A stretch of 64,000 nt of DNA from Costus lasius (Eukaryota; Streptophyta; Magnoliopsida; Zingiberales; Costaceae), in contig CM050446.2 of assembly GCA_027563935.2 (NCBI GenBank), positions 122,590,499 through 122,654,498 on the forward strand, written 5' to 3'. The first letter of the stretch is position 1, and each line of letters starts with the position of its first letter. A program made the translations under genes and the position numbers. The notes beneath the pieces were generated by a model. That model was given only the letters and a program-made list of their open reading frames with translations, had not been told where the DNA came from and ran no database searches. Shown here one piece after another: positions 1 to 12,216 of this stretch.

Positions 1-346
1 TCTCCACGGCCTAATCACCGATCATGGTTATTTCGTCATTGAAACCAATGACGAGGGCGGAGAATTTAATTTGTCGCCCACTTGACATCGGTACTTCGTT
101 TAAACGCCCGGGCCCACCACCTTCCCGACTCACCATCGCGTCTGTTCCGTTCCGTTAATAATGAGGTCAGCTGTTCTACCCGGCTCGGTCCATTCGGCTC
201 GGCGTGGAAGACCTTTTGTCTACCGAGACGCCTTGTTGCACTGGCGGCTCGGAATGGTGGCGCCCCGCCGCGCCGTGAGGCTTCGTTGCACGATCCCGTT
301 CCACGTCGTCGTCCCCCGTACACCCCTCCCCTGTTTCCCTCTCCGC
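1..346. other. GC-rich upstream region of the PMI gene
   Basis: No convincing coding region. Short open frames overlap on both strands but none resembles a known family. The stretch is GC- and pyrimidine-rich and runs into a TATA-like box at 347-354, so it most likely holds the promoter of the mannose-6-phosphate isomerase gene downstream. Confidence 0.5.
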
Positions 347-354
347 TTTAAAAA
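347..354 (+). promoter_or_regulatory. TATA-like box of the PMI gene
   Basis: TTTAAAAA lies about 120 bases before the favoured ATG at 469. Transcription would start near 375-385, which places an earlier in-frame ATG at 376 at or before the transcript's 5' end. This supports 469 as the usual start. The match to a plant TATA box is imperfect. Confidence 0.4.
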
Positions 355-468
355 CCTCGACTCTGGCGCTGGACAATGGCGAACCGCAGATTTGCTCGCC
401 TTCGTTTTCGTCTTCGCCTTTGCTTAGGGTTTACGGGTTCTAGGGTTCGCTGCAGAGGGGACAGGTCG

Positions 469-3400
469 ATGGAGGCGCCGGCGAGGCCGCTGAGGTTGCG
501 GTGCTTTGTTCAGAAGTACGATTGGGGCAGGTTAGGGGAAGAATCGACTGTCGCGCGGCTGTTCGAACGAAACTCCGGGGGAGAGATTCATTTGGATCGG
601 CCTTACGCCGAGCTTTGGATGGGCACGCATGAGTCGGGCCCTTCCTTCGTGGTCGCACCGCAGGAGGTGGAGGAGGGATTTGGGGCGGAGGAGATCACGC
701 TAAAGCAGTGGATTAGGGAGAATCCCAGTGATCTGGGGCACAAGGTTGCAGAAAAATGGGGCACGGACCTTCCTTTCCTGTTCAAGGTTGCTCATTCACT
801 CCGTGTTCTCCTGTCTCCCTGGATCTCCTATCTGATCTTACTTGGTTTTTTTTTTCGCACATTTCTTTCCTAACACTTACATCTTCTTGGTTATTAAATT
901 GCTATTTGTTTTGTTGTTATTTGATTGGCGGATAGGTCCTATCTGTAGCAAAAGCGTTGTCGATTCAGGCTCACCCTGATAAGGAGTTGGCGAGCTTGCT
1001 GCATAAGATGCGGCCAAATGTATACAAAGATCCTAACCATAAGCCAGAAATGGCTATTGCGCTCACTGAGTTCAAGGCGCTGTGTGGATTCGTCAGCATT
1101 GAAGTACGTTGTTATTTTCTCCTTGTAGCTCAAGATTTCCAGATTTCTTTTGATCATTTCGTTCATAAGCTCTGGAAGTCAACCTTTTGAAAGTCTTTCT
1201 ACAGTCTAATGCATACTTCTCTACGGTGCCATCTTTTCGTTTGAGAAATTTCCATCGATAACGACCAGACATTTACAGAAAAGCTTCATAGTTATTTGTT
1301 TTAGTGTGCCCATATTAATTTGTACCTTTGTGTGGATGGACTCAAGTTGAACCTTTTCCTTATTTTAAATAACACTTTATTTTGAATTGTACACGATTGA
1401 CAAGATCATGGACTCAGAATGTGTGCTGCAATGGAAATTTCTTTCCTAAGATTATAGAATGAGTCACTATGGCTACGAAAATAGTAAGAGGAAATACGTT
1501 ACATTGGTACCTTTTGATGCACTAGTCTGAACAACTAGATAGGACTTTATATTATATTGCCTTTTACTTGTACTTTTTTTTGCTCAACCGTCATTGCTAA
1601 CAAAGAAAATCATTTATATCTTTCTTTCGGTGATTAGTTTTTTTTTTAATATTGTTTGCCTGATTATAAACAGACGAAATTATAGTTGGCAAATTTTGCC
1701 TGCTGTCACTGACACAGACTTTTCCTGTTTGCTTTATACATTACGACTGCAGGAGCTTAAGGATGTTCTTGTCTGTGTACCTGAAATTTCAGAGCTGGTT
1801 GGTAATGAGGAGGCAAGCAAAATTATTAGTGCTAAAGACCTTATTGGACATTTGGTTGCCAAAGATCTTCTCCAGTCCATCTTTGCTAAGCTTATGTTAG
1901 CAAGTAAGGAAACAGTTGCCAAAGTGGTATCTAAACTAAAAGGTCGTCTAGATGCTGAAAGTAAGGTAAGCAGAATTATCTATTTCATTTCGTTTGTCTA
2001 CTCAATGACCTTATTGCTGGTAATTTCTTATTTCTTTTTTCACGTAGATTTGGATGGAACTAAACACATTTCCTCTTCACAGATGTTATGAATTTGCTTG
2101 CCATTTGTCTCATATGGAATATTATTTGTCTATTTTATGCTGAAATCATATTGATTTGCTGCTTTTCCTTACTAACTAGGTTTACCTTACAGAAAGAATA
2201 CTCCTTTCGGAGAAACTAATTTGTGAAATCCAATTGTTGATCCTTTTTCATGTGGTAATTATATATGGTCCATATTTAACCTCTGTTTCATAGATGGATA
2301 TCAAAATAACTAATCCAATATACAGTTCCCTCTTTCTCAGAGAAAAGTATCAGGAACTCAATTTCATGTTTGTCTTAGAAGGGTTTAAATTTTTATCATC
2401 AGAATATGATGAGACAGTTCCTGATTGTTGTTCTTGGTAGATCTAATAGCATATTTACGATTATTTATTTATTTATTTTCACTATTATATTTATTCCTTG
2501 AAAATGTTAGGTTTTTAAAACATGTTTTTCGGAAGCTTATTGTAAACGGTTTTTCATGTTCATGATTGAACCAATATCCATTATCCACTATTTTCTCATG
2601 TAGTTGAAACTGTTTATAAAAATATGGTGCTGTTGACTATTCTAGTGCGAAGATATGACGTTTGACATTTTTCACTTGCAATTTTGGAGATTGTTTCTGA
2701 TATATTGTTTTGCTTTTATTAGATTAGGAGATTAACCGAGAAAGAACAACTTGTATTGCTACTGGAGAAGCAGTATCCTGCTGATGTTGGCATCGTGGCT
2801 GCCTTCTTTTTTAATTATGTGAAACTCAGCCCTGGTGAAGCATTGTATATTGGTGCAAATGAACCTCATGCATATCTTTCAGGTGAATGCATAGAGTGCA
2901 TGGCTGCCTCAGACAATGTTGTGCGTGCTGGTTTGACACCCAAGTACATAGACGTGCAAACACTTTGTTCAATGCTGACATACAAACAGGTTTCCTCACT
3001 CCTAAATTAGAAAATTCCACTTCTAGATTTGCTTATACTGCTGTTTATTAGTAAGTACTAACTGAACTAGTGGTACATGTCTTGTTGGTAGCGTATATCA
3101 TGCACTAATTGTTGTGTGCTTAATTTTGTCGCGAAGCCTCATTCATTTGTTTCATATAGCTATTTTGAGTACCTCATGCCTTTGAGAAATCTGTTCTTAG
3201 AATATCTAGAACTCGTCTTTGGATAATATTGTATACCTAAAATGCTGCATTTAACTGCTATACCTCGCTACTGACTTATCAAAGTAAAGTAACAACTATG
3301 TGTACAATTTCCAAGTTTATATAAGTATTTCTCCATTTACTAGGCGCTATTAGCTAAAGAGGGTTGGCATGGACTAGTATTCATAGCAAGAATATTTAAT

Positions 3401-4403
3401 TAAATTACAGGAATTAGATCACGATCCTGTGTTTTTTATTGAAACACTTAACCTGTTCTAACTACAATAAAGAACATGCTTTACAAAAAGAAAAGAAAAA
3501 TAATTTTGACGATTTAAGTATGATTTGCTTCTCCCAATCCTCTTGACAGAACAGATATTTTAGTACATGCAATGGAGTTTAGTAAACTCCATTAGTTCTA
3601 GATTTACACTATGCGGTGGTTCATTACGCAGAATTCTCTTTTGTATGTTACATTGAGGCGACTAAGATGGACTCCTAAAAGTTGATTGTGGAGGTTGAAA
3701 TAAATATTTATATGGTTTTGAAGAAGATAGTAAGATGTAGAGCCGCCTGGTTGCTAGTAGCAGTTATTTTAAATATTTTCTGATATTTCTGTACATATTG
3801 TATTCCGTAACTGTCTAATTAGGATGTTTTGTTTATTAAATTGGTCCTGTTATTAATTTTTCTCTCAATGTTTTAATTTATTGTTTGGAGGACTGTTGCT
3901 TGCTTATGTGGAAATGATTGTTTATATTATCCATCGCCTAGGATTGCCTGCACTATGGTTAAGGAGCTTGCTAGAGTAATACTTATTCAATACCGTCTGG
4001 TTTATCTGATCAGGACTATTCTAATTCATTTATCTGTTGATTTAACTAGCCTAATACTTATTATTTGTGTCAACTTGTGCAGGGCTTTCCTGATATTATT
4101 CGAGGAATTCCCTTGAACCATAACGTTACACGATATACACCTCCTTTTGAGGAGTTTGAGGTCGATCGCTGCTTTTTACAGTCCAAGGAGTCCGTTGTAT
4201 TCCCGGCCATACCAGGACCTTCTATCTTTGTTGTTTTGGGCGGGGAAGGTAAAATGCATATGAGTTCTGCAGTTCAGTATCAAAAAGTCGCAGAAGGGGA
4301 TGTGTATTTTGTGCCTGCTCAAAATGAGATCAGGGTAATAGCTGGCACTGATGGACCGCTTCATCTGTACCGAGCGGGAGTAAACAGCAGGATGTTCGAT
4401 TGA
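469..4403 (+). CDS. PMI: mannose-6-phosphate isomerase (type I PMI), 5 exons
   Basis: Interconverts fructose-6-phosphate and mannose-6-phosphate in the cytosol, the entry step to GDP-mannose, glycoprotein glycans and plant ascorbate synthesis. Exons at 469-786, 936-1103, 1753-1965, 2723-2989 and 4083-4403 join in frame through GT-AG introns, all at codon boundaries, to give 428 residues, normal for plant PMIs. Visible family signatures are the N-terminal VQKYDWG-like block, the zinc-site segment SIQAHPDK (Gln117, His119), Glu144 in HKPEMAIAL, and [18 protein letters not shown] (His282), followed by [11 protein letters not shown]. The C-terminal cupin half lies in the last exon. The start at 469 is preferred because it gives a normal plant N-terminus. 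An in-frame ATG at 376 would add 31 Arg-rich residues. An AATAAA follows the stop at 4561-4566. No break was seen. Confidence 0.95.
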
Positions 4404-5212
4404 TTTATGCTACAGGTTTCGACAATACGGTTAAATATTGAGAGGAAAATATCACTAAGTTTATGAGACTAAATATCACTAAATTTATGAGACTCATCAA
4501 TGTACTTGTATCATGAACCGTGGGAAAGTGTAATTCCATTGTTGTATAGCTGCCCAAACGAATAAATTGCTCGCTATCGTATTTCTGAAGATTCCCTTGT
4601 TTAAGATCTTTGTAACTATAAAGAAAGGGGAAAAAGCACGTACGCACAATTTAGTTTGCACTAGCGGTAATTTTACGGGTGTCATGGACAAATACTAGTA
4701 GAGTAAATATTACTAATAATTAATTTAAAAAAATTATAGCACTATAAATAAGATAATGACATTAAGATTTTACATAAAATTTTTTTAAAAAATAATAAAA
4801 AAAATCACGGGAGCAAGCAATCACTAATTAAAGAAAAAATAACATCAAGTCTTCTTTAGTTACATACCAGAGAGAAACCATTAATATATATGTGAGAATA
4901 AAAATTCCAGCTCAATCTAATAGTGTTTTAATTTATATCGTCCACTAGGTCAAATACTGTTCGTACAAATAGGCTTTAGCATACCCATTATAAGGAAAAC
5001 TTACCCTTTACACACCTATTCTCTTTCCTTTTTATCTGCCCAAGAAAATTAAAAAGAAACAGGCAAACATTTAATTTTTTCGTAAATTTATCTTTGCGAG
5101 AAACACCGTGTTTGCAATGCACGTCAGAGGGCAAAAAAATTCATGCAATACATGGATTAAATGGGCCGGCTACACAATCCATCGTAATTGGTATCTCGGA
5201 CGTATATGTGAT
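4404..5212. other. PMI 3' UTR and AT-rich intergenic DNA
   Basis: The first roughly 180 bases after the PMI stop include an AATAAA at 4561-4566 and are probably 3' UTR. The sequence then becomes strongly AT-rich with poly-A and poly-T tracts and no plausible exon. Short frames on the minus strand have no recognisable content. Confidence 0.5.
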
Positions 5213-5701
5213 TAGGGATATACATTCGGTATTTACCTATACTTAATGTATCGAACTGATTTTATTAATTTAAAATTTATCAAAAATTTTAATACCTATA
5301 CCTAATCGAATAAGAAATTTACTGATTATCTACCGAACCGAATTTACCAAATAATTTTTGATAAATTCGGTAAATTACCGATTTACCAATTTAAATTATT
5401 TAATTCCTATAAATATAACAATATTTTTATTTTTACCAATTAAACTACCAAACCGAATTATTTTACCGAACCGAATATACCGAATTTACTGATTAACCGA
5501 GTAAATGAGTAATGTGTAAACGAGTAAACGGGTAAAATCGAGTATATAAAGCTTAATCGGTAAAATCGGTTATTTACCGAACCGAAAAAAATTAACCGAT
5601 ACTGATACCGATAACCAATTTATAAAAAATTTATTACCGATACCGATTTAACCGAATCGACCGGTAAATACCGAATTTACCGATCCGAATGTACAGCCCT
5701 A
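5213..5701. mobile_element. hAT-like MITE rich in ACCGA/TCGGT motifs
   Basis: The element starts TAGGGATATACATTCGG and ends CCGAATGTACAGCCCTA, which are imperfect inverted repeats with the TAGGG start common in plant hAT elements. Near-identical flanks ATGTGATT and ATGTGAAT overlap the element ends and fit an 8-bp target duplication after small drift. The interior is filled with short irregular runs of ACCGA, TACCGAAT and their complements, and it has no coding capacity. Superfamily assignment rests on termini and duplication length only. Confidence 0.65.
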
Positions 5702-5954
5702 ATGTGAATGTGATACTTCGCACACGCTGGTAGAGATCGGTCGGAAAGTTCTACGCAGGCTCGCAGCCCTTTTAAACAAATGAATTTGATGCGGTCCGAT
5801 ACCACCGGACATCCTCCGAACCCTGACAAGGGGGCGCGTCGTGTGGAAAAAAATTTCTCCGGAGGGTCCCTTCTACTCATGATCGCAGAAGGGACCCATA
5901 ATCCTTCAGACACGTTTTTTAATGCAAAGGTATAAATCTTAAAGCAAACGTCTA

Positions 5955-6103
5955 TTACACATAAAAAGGTCAATATACACGATATTAAATTACCCAATTC
6001 TACGTTAACCCACAAGAAAAAAAATCAACGTTACCATCTAGTCAACGTTTCCGTCTGACAATAGTTAGGGTAAATATTTAGATTTCGCCTGCCCACTCGT
6101 TCT
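5955..6103 (+). repeat. left TIR core of the MULE
   Basis: Pairs with 12217-12362 on the opposite strand. Shared landmarks in the same order are TTACAC..AAAAAGG, TCAATA.ACA, CGTTAAC, AACGTT.CC, TAAATATTT and a CGCC.GCCC.CTC block. Small indels separate the matching blocks, so the arms are diverged and the element is old. Confidence 0.7.
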
Positions 6104-6966
6104 ACGGTAAAAAAAATTCTCCCACTCCCGTTCGAGGTGATTTCCGGTGATCTCTTCTCCCGCTCCTGTTTGCTTATCATTGAGGTGATTTCTGGCTATT
6201 GAAAAGCCCTCTCCGTCTCCGGCAACCCCGCTGGAGACAATCTCTAGCCCCTCTCCATCTTCGTTAACCCTGCTGGAGACAATCGCTAGCCCTCTCCATC
6301 AAATCTAGGTTTGTCTCTGCTCCTCCGATAGAATCTATACATGTCTTTCTAATCCACATTTATCTTGTTCTTTTTGTAATCAAGTTCACATATATTATTG
6401 GTCAATGGTTTTTTTTTTATAAAAGTTTTGCACCTTAAACTTTTATTTTTCTCATTTTACACCGTCAAACTTTTATCAAGATTGAGAAAACTCCTGAATG
6501 ATCTTTTTCCATTTCACTCAACTACAAGATCTATATACACCAATGAGATGCTAAAACATAAAGGTTTATTAATAATTAGCACTTGTGATCTTTCTAAAGG
6601 CATGAAGTTGCAAATGTGTTTTGATTGCTCGTAAGTATCACTTACAAAACTCTAGTTCCAATTCACATGTTCTTTGAATTTTCATGTGATGTTTCTTTCC
6701 TTCTAGCTGCAATAGCTATTTTTTGTTTTCGCTACTAAATAACAATTTAACTTTCTCCAGAAAATTGATGTTTTTGAGCTTATGCTATTTTTGGATAATC
6801 TATAATCTACAATATCGTTGAGGCTTTTTTAAATTGTGTTTAAATAGATTATTTTGATATAATACGTAGTTCAAACTCTAGTAGAGATTCTGATACTGCC
6901 CCTCAGTTTATAATCAAGAAGCAGGCCTAAGTAGAAAGGACAAATAAAATTGAAGATCATAGGCCG

Positions 6967-7810
6967 GTGCTTAGTAGATGCTCTTTGAATAGACTTCATA
7001 AATTTATGAGTAAAGTAGAAGACGGAGGTGCAATAAAGGAACAGTTACAAAACACGCCATTTGGGCATTTATTGGAGGGGCCATCCATTCCACTAGATAT
7101 GTTAGCTGTAGAGTATCTACAGTCTAGGTGGGATGGTGAGAGGAGTGAGTTTAATATTAATGGGCATTTTGTCCCATTTTCTGTGAAGAATGTATTTATC
7201 ATCATTGGATTTCACCAAGAAGGAGAGTTGGTTCGATTTGGCCATGATCGACCCAGCACTCCATTTTATCTCTCAGAATTTACGGGCTCCCAATAAACCA
7301 AAATGTAATAGAGAAAAAATTGAGAGATATGTGCACACGTGGACGTATAGAAGAGGAAGAGAGATTTATGAAGTTGGCAATACTATATATGTTTTGCTGT
7401 TTTTTGTTTAGTCGTACTAGTTTCCATTTGGATGCCGGTATTTTGGTTTTTATTGAGGATGTGACAAGATTGGGTTCATACAATTGGGTAGAAGCAGTCT
7501 ACCACTTCTTGTGTACCGAGCTCACTACAAGTCTTGCGAAGAAGAAGATATCTGTTATTGACGGATGTGTTATAGTATTATGTGTAATCTCCTCTATCTT
7601 TATAGTGCTTGGGTAAATTACTTTAATATATATATGTGCATTGTATATATATCTGATATATTATTTTTGTGATGATGTATAGGTTTGGCTATATGAGCAT
7701 ACACTTATGTATGCTCATTATTCTATTGCTGTTGTTTACCCACGGCTCTTCCGTTGGGCTAAAGTCAAGCTTCCACGATGAAGTTCTTATTTTAAGAACT
7801 TTTTGAAGTT
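6967..7810 (+). pseudogene. degenerate plant-mobile-domain-like (MULE-associated) gene
   Basis: Several frames together read like one domain. 6967-7296 gives FGHLLEGPSIPLDMLAVEYL then INGHFVPFSVKNVFIIIGF. Another frame at 7350-7616 gives EERFMKLAILYMF, GSYNWVEAVYHFLCTEL and TSLAKKKISV. A third near 7682-7780 gives VWLYEHTLMYAHYSIAVVYP. These resemble the N-terminal domain of plant transposon proteins of the PMD/DUF1985 type, often carried by MULEs with a Ulp1-like protease. I see no protease catalytic part. The frame changes imply small indels or unrecognised introns. It converges on the transposase gene inside the same TIRs. Family naming is from recall and needs a profile search. Confidence 0.5.
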
Positions 7811-7993
7811 AGATAAATCTACGGTATGCAATCATTATAATCTAAAATTGTTAATTTATAAATTTGTCTTATAACATTGTGTGGCAGATTATTTTTAATC
7901 TTCAAGTGGATGAGGCTGAGGCCGCTATTGTAAATAAATCAGTCTTATCATTTGCACATGTGAGTATACATACCAATTATAGGAAAGTATGAA

Positions 7994-8226
7994 TTACAAC
8001 AATAGTTCAATCCATACTTTATAGAGAAGCAGCTGCCCATTACAACAGCAGTTTACTCATTAGCAGTTTTCTCATTACAACAATAGTTCAATCCATACTT
8101 TATATAGAAGCAACTACCCATTACAACAGCAGTTTACTCATTACAACAGTAGTTTTCTCATTACAACAATAGTTCAATCCATACTTTATATAGTTGCAGC
8201 TGCTCATTACAACAGCAGTTTACTCA
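7994..8226. repeat. three-copy tandem repeat, about 80-86 bp unit
   Basis: Units begin TTACAACAATAGTTCAATCC at 7994, 8075 and 8161. Each carries ACTTTATA, AGCAGCTGC-like and ATTACAACAGCAGTTTACTC segments. The third unit is shortened. The array lies between the two convergent genes of the MULE and touches the stop of the transposase gene at 8220. Confidence 0.8.
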
Positions 8227-11200
8227 GTAGTTGGTTGAGAATAATTGAACCCCTCTTGCGATGAAATTTGTCCAACTTGAATATATGAACCTTCATCTAC
8301 TAACTGTGTTACATGAGAAGAGAATATATTAATAAGAGAACCATTGGTTAAAAAGCCTATACCTAGAGATAAACATACATTGTAAGAGGGAGAAACTCCC
8401 ATCATCATGCCTGTATATGAAAAGAATGGGGATGCTTGCATTGACTGGTTGATTGATGGCACCTTAAGACACAACTTGAAACAACAATTAATTACAACTG
8501 ATTCATGCAAAGCTGAATTTATGTACATAAATTTTTCATACCAGCGGGTGGTGGATACTTGCAGCAAGTGGTGGCACCTGTTATCAAATTGAAATAACGA
8601 TTAATTATAATTGATTCATATCATAGCATAGTAAGTATTATGTACATAGATGGTTCATACCATCGGGTTTAGGATGCTTGCAGCGAGTGGTGGCACATGT
8701 TTCCACAATTGAAACATTAAATTAATTACAATTGATTCATACAAAGCTGAATTTATGTACATAAATTTTTCATACCATCGGGTGGTGGATGCTTGCAGCG
8801 AGTGGTGGCACATGTTACTACAATTGAAACATTAAATTAATTACAATTGATTCATACAAAGCTGAATTTATGTACATAAAATTTTCATATCATTAGGTAT
8901 TGGATGCTTGCAGTGAGTGGTGGCACCTGTTATCACATTGAAACAATGATTAGTTACAACTGATTCATATCAAAGCTGAAATTATGCATATAGATTTTTC
9001 ATACCATCGGGTGGTGGATGCTTGCAGCAAGTGGTGGCACTTGTTATCACATTGAAACAATAATTAGTTACAACTGATTCATATCAAAGCTGAAATTATG
9101 TATATAGATTTTTCATACCATCGGGTGGTGGATTTTTCATACTTGCCCTTGTTGAAGTTGTAGTTTTTTTGAATCTTCGTTCAAGCATGCCCTTCTTCCT
9201 TTTCTCTTTTGGACATTTCTTCACTGTTGGTGGCTTGATACTAATATTTGGATCCATTTCTTTCTCATTATTATCATTTGCTATCTCTTCAGGTAAGGCA
9301 CCTTCAGGTAGAGTTTGAGAATCGAAACGTAATATATGTTCTATATGCAGACTGAGTTGACTAGTTGCAATTTCAATGTGCTCAAGTGCTCTTCTAGAGT
9401 GCATAGCCCTTGTTGAGATAGAATACTGGTTTTGACACACTCGAGTATACATAGATGTCAAGCTCTCATTACCTGATGAATCAATAGTGGGCGGGCATGT
9501 TCTGGATCTATCACCTTCCCTAGTATATTTTGTCCATCTCTTCAAAATGTAGTGCTTGAGTAAATAGTTAATATAATTGATTGCCAAGATTTTTATGATA
9601 TGCATGCATAGAATTCTATTGCTCTCATACATCTTACAGGATCAGCTAAGTGTAGTAGAAGAAGGATTATATTTGACATGTTCATCTCTGGCATGATTTG
9701 GCGGAAATATCTTATATATACTTTCATACCCATCTGAGCCAATGCATTCAACAAGACAATCTATATGCTTTTCAAATTGCTCTGCAAACTCTTTATATAT
9801 TTTTCTGGTATAAATTGTAGCTGTCTCTTTACACATGTTACCAAAAATACTAACTGGTGTGCTGTTTCTAGTCTTGAAATCAACCTTGATTTCCTTCTCC
9901 CGAAAGAATTTTAGTGTCATGTCATACTCTTCCAAAAACTCAAATAGACTAGATCTTTTTTTAAAGAATCTCTTAAAGTGGAAGTTCATACTTTTACTTC
10001 GCTGGGTTATTGACATATCTGCACAAAAGGTTTCTGTTCTATAGCAGGCAGCCCACTTTTCTCGAATTTTATAAAAATTGATCATCCATTGATGTTCATG
10101 CAATTTGTACTTATTTAATAGATCAATCCACATTTTCTCTAAAGTAGCCACACTAGAATGCTCATACATGCAATGCTTTAGATCTGACTTAAAAAAGTAG
10201 TACCTCCATGAATGACATGGGAAAGATGTATTGTAACATTGTTAAAAATATGCCATAAACATAAGCAATGAGCACTATTAGGCAATACTGTCTGTATTGC
10301 TTTTGCGATTGCAGCCGATTGATCTGTAAAAATTGTAGCAGGATGACGGCTGGATATCGCTTGCAAAAAGGTCTCAAAAAGCCAAACAAAAGATTCAGTA
10401 GACTCATCATACAGTAATACCGCACCAAATATAATAGCTTGTTTATGATGATTTAGACCAACAATTGGTGCAAATGACATGTCATACTGATTTGTTTGAA
10501 AGGTAGTGTCAAAACATATAACATCCTCAAAGTATTGAAAATCTATTATCGATCTTCCATCAGCCCAAAAAAAAAAGAGTAATCTTTCCTGATTCAACAG
10601 CTTCAATAGCATAAAAAAGTGACAGATCTTCTGCTCGTCTATCTTTTAAATATTTGAGAATACCCCGGATGTTCTTCCTATTTAATATTTTTCTTCTACG
10701 TCTTTGAATGTAATTAGTACTATCATCCCTTGTAAAACCAACTTCATTATCAACTGCACCAGAGTTGAAATAATTGAATACATGATGAGCTTTAATGCCC
10801 GAATTTGTCATCTGATCTATCAAAGCACGTTGGTGGGGTAATATTTTCCTATGTGATCTCAGCATGTGCCTTTTATTCGGACTTGTCATGGGATGGTTAT
10901 ACTCTAGTTCTATTTTCGATATTGTCCACACATTATTCCTATCAATTTTAAATTCGACCCGAGCCATACAGTTTGTTCGGGTCTCTGGATGTAGATTCTT
11001 AGCAACATGACCTTTGCGAGGTTCTTTAACCCCTTGCTTGTTACAACATAACTTGCAAAATCTCAACGTACCATCCTTTCTACGTTCTACATGATACTTT
11101 TTTAGATCCCATTTTTCTAGCATACTCGTTGTAAAACTCATAAGTTTTTTCTTCATCATTAAAAACCATATCAACAGCTGGAATTGGAGATGCAAACAAA

Positions 11201-11445
11201 CTTTCAGATTCCTCACTTTTCATAGATGCAAACAAACTTTTAGATTTCTCACTTTTCATAAATGTATGTGCTTTCATTTCAGGAACTTCTAGTTTTATAT
11301 TTTTGGGGTCATCTTTAGGTTGCTCAGTTGGTTCTGATGATTTATGATGCTCACTATCTGATGCTAATATATATTTTTCATCACTAGGTGATGACCACCC
11401 AAACATCTCATGAACACTTGTCACTTTATTTTTACCCTTCTCCAT
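8220..11445 (-). pseudogene. FAR1/FRS-type MULE transposase pseudogene
   Basis: Reading the minus strand from ATG 11445: an acidic N-terminus with a tandem MKSE.SLFAS repeat, then a FAR1-type zinc-binding domain (EEKTYEFYNEYARK, KDGTLRFCKLCCNKQG, ARVEFKI, ELEYNHP), then a MULE DDE domain (FFWADGRS, DVICFDTTFQTNQYDMSFAP, GLNHHKQAIIFGAVLLYDE, TIFTDQSAAI, LCLWHIFNN), then a SWIM finger and a basic tail to about 9120. Breaks: a frame change near 11.1 kb; frame shifts in homopolymers near 10565-10577 and 10190-10195; and an in-frame TGA at 9642-9644 where the first Cys of the SWIM CxC pair is expected. A possible last exon at 8220-8545 follows the micro-exon array. Domesticated FRS genes encode light-signalling factors, but the TIRs and breaks indicate a dead transposase. 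Homopolymer shifts could partly be assembly errors. Confidence 0.8.
8431..9132 (-). repeat. six tandem units of about 112-120 bp, each with a 36-nt exon-like core
   Basis: On the minus strand each unit contains a 36-nt core (starts GTGCCACCACT, ends CACCACCCGATG) followed by GTATGA, a good 5' splice site. Before the core, two units have AACAG (cores near 8550 and 8905-8930), while others have ACAT or ACAA, so the acceptor is lost. The most 3' unit on the minus strand (core near 8465) has TTAAG and opens into a long frame to the stop at 8220. The spacer repeats AAAGCTGAA.TTATG and AATTA.TTACAA. The units look like duplicated intron-plus-micro-exon modules within the 3' part of the FAR1-type gene. 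Confidence 0.75.
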
Positions 11446-12216
11446 GCTGATCTAGATGTAATATATAGAGATTACACGATTGTAGCAATGCAATAAACAA
11501 AAACATCAATTTCTAATTTACATTATCTTCTTAGCATGCAATGCACAACCCTAACCAAAACCAAAGCAAACACATCAAAACCGAAGCAAATATAGCTTTA
11601 ACAAACCATACACCATTTCTCGTAAAATACCATAAATATGCTGAGACTTGCAATTCAATGTTTAAATACGTTTTTCATTTAACTAAGTGCTAAGTTTAAG
11701 TCCATCTCTACTTAAGATTATAATTATGCCAATGGATCTAAATTTCAAACCACCAACAGATAAAACTAATTAACAAAGATCATACCCCTCATCAATAACT
11801 AGAAGGAAAAGTTCTACTACTGAATCAACAATCGAATCATTCCAACATAAAAGAAAACTATAAATAACGCACATGTAATAGTGAGAATAACTTAACAAGC
11901 TAATTAAAAAATAATCACAAAATAACCTCACAGAAAAGCTTCCTTCTCCTCTAGCAGCCGGCGATCCAGGCACTGCCAGCCACTTCCATGGTGTAGAAAC
12001 TCTAGGTCTATATTCTTTTCGTGAACAACACGGAGGAATCCTTGCTCTTTGACCGGCTGACGACGAAGACGGAGACAGAGAGGGAGAGGGCGTTTTGATT
12101 GCGGGAGACAGAGAGGGAGTTTTGATCACCGAAGAAGGAGAGAGAGTTTTGATCATCGAAAATTGCCTCGATGCTGAGGGAATGAGAGTGAGAGAAAATT
12201 TTCTCGTCCGAATGGA

